Below, piece by piece: positions 57,350-64,000 of a stretch of 64,000 nt of DNA. A model generated the notes under the pieces. That model worked only from the letters and a program-made list of their open reading frames with translations. It made no database searches and was not told the DNA's origin. The stretch is taken from contig JAZBRS010000011.1 in NCBI GenBank assembly GCA_037176725.1, positions 2,480,001-2,544,000 on the forward strand. The letters run 5' to 3'. Position numbers and translations under genes: made by a program. Position 1 is the first letter of the stretch, and the number at the start of each line of letters is the position of its first letter. This DNA is from Posidonia oceanica (lineage: Eukaryota; Streptophyta; Magnoliopsida; Alismatales; Posidoniaceae).

Positions 57350-58621
57350 TTGGCCCATAGTCCTGCTATTTCTTCCAACTTAGTGCGTAAAGTACCAAAT
57401 GGCACCAGCTTAGCTAAAGGAACTCAAGGCAAAGTTGTAGGAGTTGCTAGACAAGAGTTTTATCAGGCCAAGCATGTCTCCTTAGGGAACGCCTGTCTTG
57501 TTCATCCAAAAGAAGGATGGTTCACTTCAGCTGTGTCTAGATTACCAAATGTTGAATCAGATCACTGTGAAGAATAAGTATCCCCTGCCCCGAATTGATG
57601 ATATGTTCGATCAGTTGCAGTCCGCCTCAATTGTCTCGAAGATTCATTTAAGATCAAGGTATAATAAGCTAAGGATTCAAGATTCCAATATCCAGAAGAC
57701 TACATTCAGGACACGGTATGGACACTATGAGTTCTTGGTTATGCCATTTTGCTTGACCAATGCATTAGTCACGTTCATGGATATGATGAACAAGGTGTTC
57801 ATACCATATCTGGAGTAATTTGTGGTAGTTCTTGTAGATGATGTTTTGATCTATTCTCATGATGTGGAAACTCACAGCTTGTATTTGAGAATGGTGCTAG
57901 AGACATTGAGACAGCACCAATGTACACTAAGTTCACAAAGTGTGAGTTTGGCTAAGTGAGGTAATGTACCTTGGCCACATCATCTCTGGAGAGGGTATCA
58001 AGTTTGATCTTGCCAAGGTGGAGCCAGTGAGCAGTTGGGTGAGACCCAAGACGGTTTCTGAAATTAGGAGTTTCTTAGGTTTGGTGGGCTATTACAAGAG
58101 ATTCAACAGAGACTTCTCCAAAATAGCAGTGCCTTTGAAAGGGTTGACAAAGAAGGGAGTTTAGTTCCAGTGGGACCGAAATTGTGAAGAGAGCTTCAAT
58201 GAGTTGACAGCTCATCTAATTTCAGCTCTCGTGTTGACCTTGCCTTCTAGAAGTGGTGGCTTCATAGTGTTCAATGATGCCTATGGAACAAGGTTGGGTT
58301 GTGTTCTGACGTAGCATGGCAATGTAATGGCTTATGCGTCTCACCACTTGAAGAATCATGAGAAGAGAAGCACTACCTAACCCATGATTTGGAGATGGTT
58401 GTGGTGGTGTTCACATTGAAGATCTAGCAACACTACTCTATGGGGAGCAGTTCAAGGTCTTTACAGATCACAAGAGATTGAAGTACATCATCACTTAGAA
58501 AGACTTAAACCTAAGATAGCAGAGATGGGTGGAATATCTCAAGGACTATGACTTCAGCTTGTCCTATCACCTAGGGAAGGCCAATGTGGTCGCTAATGCA
58601 CTCAGTTGGTGTACCCAAGTG
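57350..58621 (+). pseudogene. pol: Relic of a chromovirus-type Ty3/gypsy pol (RT and RNase H)
   Basis: Decayed RT followed by RNase H from a lineage different from A. Recognisable words include [32 protein letters not shown], then VDDVLIYSH after an in-frame TAA (57816-57818), then SFLGLVGYYKRF and an end at GKANVVANALS. Many stops and shifts are present, and several are explained by C-to-T or G-to-A change: TAG for Trp in the SPWG motif, and Asn for the final RNase H Asp. The pattern fits Tekay/Del-like chromoviruses. LTR fragment G cuts it off at 58622; protease, integrase and LTRs are not in view. Confidence 0.85.
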
Positions 58622-58842
58622 TAGACACCCTGGTTTCGCAGTAACTTGCTAATTGTCTCCTCAAGAGGAACCTACTCTAGCTACTACAGGGCTTTACCCA
58701 ATACCACATAAACCACCACCCAACACCCAGCATACCCTTTAGTCCACACGTTTGAGCAAAAGCCAAAGATCTACTATAGTGGGCCTCCAACTGGGTTGAG
58801 CACATAAAATAGCCATGGAAAAGGGACGCGTGTTTTAGACGT
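58622..58842 (+). repeat. LTR fragment G, first 221 bp
   Basis: Starts TGTAGACACCC directly after the chromovirus relic (expected duplication CCAAG, 58617-58621). It is interrupted by element E, whose expected duplication is GACGT at 58838-58842. Confidence 0.6.
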
Positions 58843-61206
58843 TGTGACCATGCCGACGGCCAGCTGAGGGCCTAAAGTGATGGGTCACGGCAACACGATG
58901 CATCCAAGGAGGATTCAACTCAAGGAAAAAACACCAATAAGCGAAAGCGAATAAAAAACAAAATAAGGAGTCACCACCTAGTCTATTTAATCGGAAAGAC
59001 GAGGAAAACCGCAAAGAAAACATGCAATGCATGCAATTTTTGTAAAAATGTATGACTCATGCCAATGGATGCGAACACAGGGTCATTGCAGTCCAGAGAA
59101 TGGGCAAGGACTCCTGTTACACATGGAGAAGGGGTTAGGCACCCTCATGCGCCCGAGTGAGTCGGTCTTTCTAGGCCGTTCCACTCATTTGTGGCTAATG
59201 TCAACAAATGAATGCCATTTTCATGTACACCCGAAGGCAATGAATGCTATGCCATGTAGTTATGTATGCTTTAATGTGTGCCTAAATGTCATGTTGCATG
59301 AAGAAAACAAAACATGCAATCTAAACGCTCAGTAGCGCTGTCAGTGTTCCGAATTGGGCACTCGCGCATAGGGATCGTGCCAGAACTATCCACTAGGGAT
59401 GTCCATTGGATCATCGCACCTCAATTCATGAAACTCCAGACAGTAAGCATCACCATCCTAATGGATGCAAGTGGAAATCAAAAGTTCGGAAAACCATGCA
59501 AATGAGAATAAAGCATGCAAAATGAGACAAAATCGGCATACCGAAATTAAACAGTATGCCGTTTTGCTCGATATGAAGGCATATAAAACTGAGAAAGAAT
59601 GTTCGTTCAACCAGATAGAAATGGTCGATCGGATCAGAGAATTTCGATCGACCGGTCAAAAGCGGTCGACCAAATAAGGACATTTCAGTCGACCGTTTTG
59701 GATTGGTCGACTGAACCAGGGACTTTTGAGGCAATCTCAGGACACATTTCGGTCAACCGATCCAAAACGGTTGACTGAAAATACACAAAAACAGTTATAA
59801 AGTGGATGCATGCATGCAAACTCCGGCGACCTCCGAAACGTACTCCCAGTTCATGGAGGCCAAAGGAGAAGGTAGAGGAATAGTATATCAACTATGATTA
59901 TGCGAAATGAAACTAAAAGCGATGTCCCCTCCCCACCCTCACTTGCCGATGCTGGAGCTCTCAAGCCCAGTCGGCCATGGACAAGGCCGCGAGCCAGAGA
60001 AGCACCTATGGAGCGTCTGGGAAGGTGGAGGGAGATGAAAAGGCAAACGAAACGAGCGATGCTAAGGCCTGTGGGGAGCCACACGATCAATGGTCGGTGA
60101 TCTCACGTGGGTGATGAACCCATCACTGATCAGGGATGCAAGTAAGAAACTAAAGCATACAAACGAGCATACACTGATAGATTGACAATATAGAAGTATT
60201 TCACAGCAAGAGAACGATAAACGGTAAGCTAGAGGATGAAAGCGTACCTTCTCTGGTGTATGGATGTATTTCTCGGCTCCAGCAGCCTTCCTCCGGTTTG
60301 TGTGGCTTGGGCAGTGAGGGAGGAGGCTGTGTGGACTCAACAATGCTTGGGGGATGGCTGGTGGTTGTTCACCAGAGAGGAGGCTGTCACGTGTGGTTGT
60401 TGTTGTGTTGATGTTGTGGGAGGAGTGAGGGAAGAGATGATGAGGAAGGTGGCTGCTATCGTGTTGGGTTGTTGTGGTTGTGTTGGGTTGCTGTAGTGTA
60501 TTAGGAGTGAGGAGGGAGAGATGATGATGGAGAGGGAGAGAAGCTCTCTAAGTATGGTTGCTGTGTTTTTGGCTTGGAGATGGGTGTGATGAGTGAGAGT
60601 TGATGAGGAAGAGGGAGGGAGCTGCTCGTATGGGTGTGCTGTGTTGTGTTCTTATTGTGGGAGGAGTGAGGTGATGAGGAAGTTGGAGGAGACGTGTGCT
60701 GCTGTGTTGTGTTGTGATGTTGTTGGGTTCTAGGCTTGGAGAGTGCAAGAGTGCAGTCAGTTGTCTTGAATGCTTGGCCTGGAGAGTGCAAGATTGGAGA
60801 GGTGTTGATTTGGACGTGTGTGAGTGTTTTCCTTGCGAGAGTTGGAAGCTAGACAAGTGAGAGGTCTTGGCACTAGAGAGACCAGTGGCTTTTGGGTTCC
60901 TAGGGAGTGCAAATGGAGGGATGTTGAAGAGGTGGCTGTTGGGTTGCTTGTAGAGTGAAAATAGAGAGAGGTGTTCGAGGTGGCTATTGGGTGGAGAAAA
61001 ACTTATACTATTCATGATGTGAAACATGGGAATTTGAAGGGGCTCATGTAGGTGAGTTAAGCTTGGGCTTGGTTTTAGGTGAGCTAAGCTTGTGTTTGGG
61101 TTTGGGTGAGCTTGTTGGTTTTGTGAATGGGTTAAATCCATAACGACCAAGCTGCACGTTCTTATGGAGAAGTCTGCCAACGAATGTCAAAATCAGGATG
61201 TCTAAA
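58843..61206 (-). repeat. 3' LTR of element E (about 2364 bp)
   Basis: Its end sequence, TGTGACCATGCC on the plus strand, resembles the end of solo LTR D, as does the nearby GTTGAATCCTCC word, so E and D are related. It contains the PBS-like word (58967-58976), the conserved block (59090-59175) and GTCGACC hairpins (59606-59784). The right edge is set by the PPT; the terminal base pair appears mutated there (TCTAAA instead of TCTACA). Confidence 0.82.
59606..59784. repeat. GTCGACC hairpin modules in LTR E
   Basis: Successive inverted repeats such as CAGTCGACC with GGTCGACTG (about 59685-59715) and GGTCAACCG with CGGTTGACTG (about 59750-59779), spaced about 60 bp. They lie in the same part of the LTR as the TTGGACGC clusters of B, with an unrelated word. 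Confidence 0.8.
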
Positions 61207-61219
61207 GATGCCCCTCCCT
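61207..61219 (-). other. Polypurine tract of element E
   Basis: AGGGAGGGGCATC on the minus strand, with the junction palindrome at about 61194-61273 and the pre-PPT block at about 61290-61352. Confidence 0.88.
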
Positions 61220-61739
61220 GAGCGAGGTCGAGGGAGCCATGACCGCTACTCAAGGTTGACGAGACACCCCGCCTGAAGCTGGTGGGAGAGCAATGTTGCT
61301 ATTGGCGTGAATCACTTATTCGATGGATACACCAAAAGTCATGACTCATTGCCACGATGCAAATGCAAATGCTAGTACTTATGCACGCTAAACTCTGCTA
61401 GGGGATATCAAATATGTGCAAGTTTGCATGTTGCTAATTGTGCTGGGGACACATGTAGAGTGTGTGATGTGAATGTGACTACCTAGCGTGTAGTGTTGGT
61501 ATGATGATGTGATGCAATGGGATGCAAGTGAGATGCAACGATGAGGGGCATGATAAGTTGCACTGTCAGACCCATCACCGAAAAGCAAGATAGCATGACG
61601 GATGTCATTCGGGTAGCTAGGGCTACTAGCCCGATGATGATGCTAGACAATTTGGCAGGTGTCAATCGAGCAATTAGGGCTACCAACCCGATCAAACGTT
61701 GTGACGCAGGTCAACCGAGCAGTTTAAGCTGCCAGCTGG

Positions 61740-63290
61740 AAAGGAGATGGACAAATTGGTCCTTGTCCATCCGGTACAAGGAACTAGAGCAAGTAGGACT
61801 TCGTCCGTCCAAAGCGAAGTCGCGAGAGAGGCAAACTTATCCTCATCTATCCAGCATGAGGAAACAAGCAAGTGGGACTTCATCCACCCGAACAAAGTCA
61901 CAAGAAGGGTAAACTTGCCCTCGTCCGTCTGGCACAAGGAAACAAGTAAGCGGGACTTTGTCCACCCAGAAAAAGTTGCAAGAAGGGGCAAACTTGTCCT
62001 CGTCCGTCCGGTACGAGGAAACAAGCAAGCGGGACTTCGTCTACCCAAACAAAGTCGCAAGAAGGGACAAATTTGTCCTCGTCCGTCTGGCACAAGGTAA
62101 CAAGTTAGCGGGACTTTGTCCACCTGGACAAAGTCGCAAGAAGGGCAAACTTGTCCTCATCCATCCGGCATGAGGAAACAAGTAAGCGGGACTTTGTCCG
62201 CCCAGACAAAGTCACAAGAAGGGCAAACTTGTCCTCGTCCGTCTGGCATGAGGAAATAAGTAAGCAAGACTTCGTCTGCCCGGACAAAGTCGCAAGAAGG
62301 GACAAACTTGTCCTCGTCCGTCTGATATGAGGAAACAAGCAATCAGGACTTTGTCCGCTTGGACAAAGTCGCAAGAAGGGACAAACTTGTCCTCATCCAT
62401 CCGGCACGAGGAAACAAGCAAGCGGGACTTTGTCCGCCTGGACAAAGTCGCAAGAAGCGCAAACTTGTCCTCATCCGTCTGGCACGAGGAAACAAGTAAG
62501 CAGGACTTTGTTATCCTGGACAAAGTCGCAAGAAGGGGCAAACTTTTCCTTGTCCATCCAGCATGAGGAAACAAGCAAGTGAGACTTTGTCTGCCCAAAC
62601 AAAGTAGCAAGAAGGGGCAAACTTGTCCTCGTTCTTCCGACACGAGGCAGGAGGAAACAAGCAAGCGGGACTTTGTCCGTCCGAACATAGTCACAAGAAC
62701 GGCAAACTCGTCCTCATTCGTCTGGCACAAGGAAACAAGTATGCTGGACATTATCTACCCGGACAAAGTCACAAGAAGGGCAAACTTGTCCTCGTCCATC
62801 CGACACGAGGAAGCAAGTGGGACTTTGTCTGCCCAGAAAAAGTCTCAAGAAGGGGAAAACTTGTCCTTATCCATTTGGCACGAGGAAACAAGTAAGTGGG
62901 ACTTTGTCTGCCCGGACAAAGTCACAAGAAGGGCAAACTTGTCCTCGTTCGTCCGGCACAAGGAAACAAGTAAGTGGGACTTTTTCCACCTGGACAATGT
63001 TGCAAGAAGGGGCAAACTTGTCCTCATCCATCTAGCACGAGGAAACAAGTAAGCGAGACTTTGTCCGCCTGGATAAAGTCGCAAGAAGGGCAAACTTGTC
63101 CTCGTCCATCTGGCACAAGGAAACAAGTAAGCGGGACTTTGTCCACCCAGACAAAGTCGCAAGAAGGGCAAACTTGTCCTCGTCTGCCCGGAGCGAGGAT
63201 CCAAGGAAAGCAAGACTTCGTCCGCCTGGAGCGAAGTCAGCAGAGGCGAGGAAGGACTTCGTCCGCCCAGAGTGAAGTCAGAAGGGGAAT
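61740..63290 (-). repeat. 78-bp tandem array of alternating hairpins in E
   Basis: Each unit has a near-perfect hairpin (GACTTTGTCC, short loop, GGACAAAGTC) and a second one (CTTGTCCTCG with CACGAGGAAACAAG). About 19 units. The shared words GAGGAAACAAGCAAGCGGGAC show it is homologous to the 104-bp array of C. The frames running through it are not genes. Confidence 0.92.
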
Positions 63291-63551
63291 ACTAGACCCG
63301 ACGGTTCGGTAGAGAGTTGAAGGCGATCTCGCGATAGATCTAGATGCCGACCCAAAGCGATAGGGGGCATGATACCACAGGGCAACCAAAGATGCCCCTG
63401 GTATAAAGAGAGATGACAGACCAACGAGTCTATCTATCAAGTGGGGTGGTGTCAAGTCGGAGAACCTATCACCATAGATGCAAAATGCAACGGGGATACC
63501 ACACCCGGAGGGGGCAGAGGTCCGTAGACGATCCCGTGATAGTTGGGGATG

Positions 63552-63812
63552 TCAGCCCAAGTAGAAGGATCTCTTCCGGCCAGAGCAAGATTGCAGAAGA
63601 GCAGGGGTGCTTTTGCAAGTGTGTTGGATAAATTGGCCTGATTCTGGCAGCAATGTGATTTGACCAGGAGGCCAACTGGCATGCCCCTTGTAGAAGTACT
63701 GTCCCAACTTGTTCATCCAGAAAGCAGCTACCCTACCCCTGGTCGAGAACTGTGCGATGCCTTGCAAAGTCGAGAGGGAGAATGGAGAAATGATTAATTC
63801 TAGTAGATGCAT
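63552..63812 (-). CDS. Small ORF of unknown nature in element E
   Basis: 86 codons with an ATG start, about 60 bp from non-coding A/T-rich sequence. The product contains a short aromatic-rich run (AAFWMNKLGQYFYKG) and no motif I recognise. It overlaps the end of the element's 3' repeat region, where A carries its extra ORF upstream, so it may be the tail of a decayed additional ORF. It may equally be chance. Confidence 0.2.
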   Translation of the reverse strand: MHLLELIISPFSLSTLQGIAQFSTRGRVAAFWMNKLGQYFYKGHASWPPGQITLLPESGQFIQHTCKSTPALLQSCSGRKRSFYLG

Positions 63813-64000
63813 GATTTATGCAAATATTTGTTGTATGTGCATGAGTGATTTATTTTTTTTGTATATGCATGATTCATGAAAATTTTTGTTGTATACGCAT
63901 GAGTGATTTATGCAAATTTTCGTTGCCCTCAGCATTTGGAATTCTAGGAATGCCTGCTTTAAAGGAAGGGAGTAGTCCTCAACTCACGATACTCTACCTG

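Larger units (their letters stand above)
58843..64000 (-). mobile_element. Element E: minus-strand Tat-type element, 5' part outside window
   Basis: 3' LTR, PPT and 2.8 kb of 3' untranslated region. GATA/TATC-type modules (61550-61735), a hairpin array and one GATACC hairpin (63371-63404) follow in the usual order. Coding domains, if any, lie beyond 64000. Confidence 0.85.

Noticed and set aside
61692..63312. Repetitive open frames on both strands in element E
   Set aside because: They run through the 78-bp hairpin array (a multiple of three) and have no domain or start context.

Overview
The window is plant nuclear DNA, almost certainly from an angiosperm with a repeat-rich genome. It consists almost entirely of nested LTR retrotransposons of the Ty3/gypsy Tat/Ogre lineage. 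The lineage call rests on a primer-binding site matching the 3' end of plant tRNA-Arg, a second (archaeal-type) RNase H in pol, very long LTRs that start TGTTGACACC/TGTAGACACC, and a shared polypurine tract AGGGAGGGGCAT. I found no host gene, tRNA, rRNA or CRISPR array. The species cannot be named from this sequence.

Layout. Element A (+) fills 1-22328: the last 1473 bp of its 5' LTR, the PBS (duplicated), a gag-pro-pol frame at 2948-11593 broken by one amber codon in RT, an extra plant-mobile-domain-like ORF (12937-14139, also with one amber), two tandem arrays, the PPT, and a complete 5217-bp 3' LTR (17112-22328). If the 5' LTR is the same length, A is about 26 kb. The overlapping LTR parts differ at 12 of 1473 sites, so A is young. 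A ends inside an older minus-strand LTR fragment, F (22329-23822), which lies in the 3' LTR of a minus-strand element, C (LTR remnant 23823-26006; internal 26007-30557 and 48240-52774; 5' LTR 52775-56762). Element B (minus, 30558-48234, TSD GCTGG on both sides) is inserted inside C. A solo LTR, D (+, 44009-46994, TSD CAAAG), is inserted in B's 5' LTR. To the right of C are a decayed chromovirus-type pol relic (57350-58621), the start of another LTR, G (58622-58842), and the 3' part of a further minus-strand Tat element, E (58843-64000, continuing past the window).

How the parts relate. A carries protease, RT, two RNase H domains and integrase, with all integrase and second RNase H catalytic residues present. 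B and C keep LTRs, PBS, leader, a decayed gag and the PPT region, but show no pol. In its place they share a roughly 1.35-kb module of unknown nature. They look like non-autonomous relatives that depended on an A-like partner in trans. Autonomous and non-autonomous copies share several non-coding blocks: a gag-proximal leader, a stem-loop block and a PBS-like word inside the LTR, a double GATACC hairpin in the 3' region, a pre-PPT block, and a palindrome spanning the PPT/LTR junction. These are the best candidates for cis-acting signals.

The most unusual structures are the palindromic hairpin modules inside the LTRs. B and F use the word TTGGACGC in paired units of about 30 bp. D and E use unrelated words (CCCGCGTGG and GTCGACC) in the corresponding part of their LTRs. 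All homologies and boundaries were judged by eye from the sequence.
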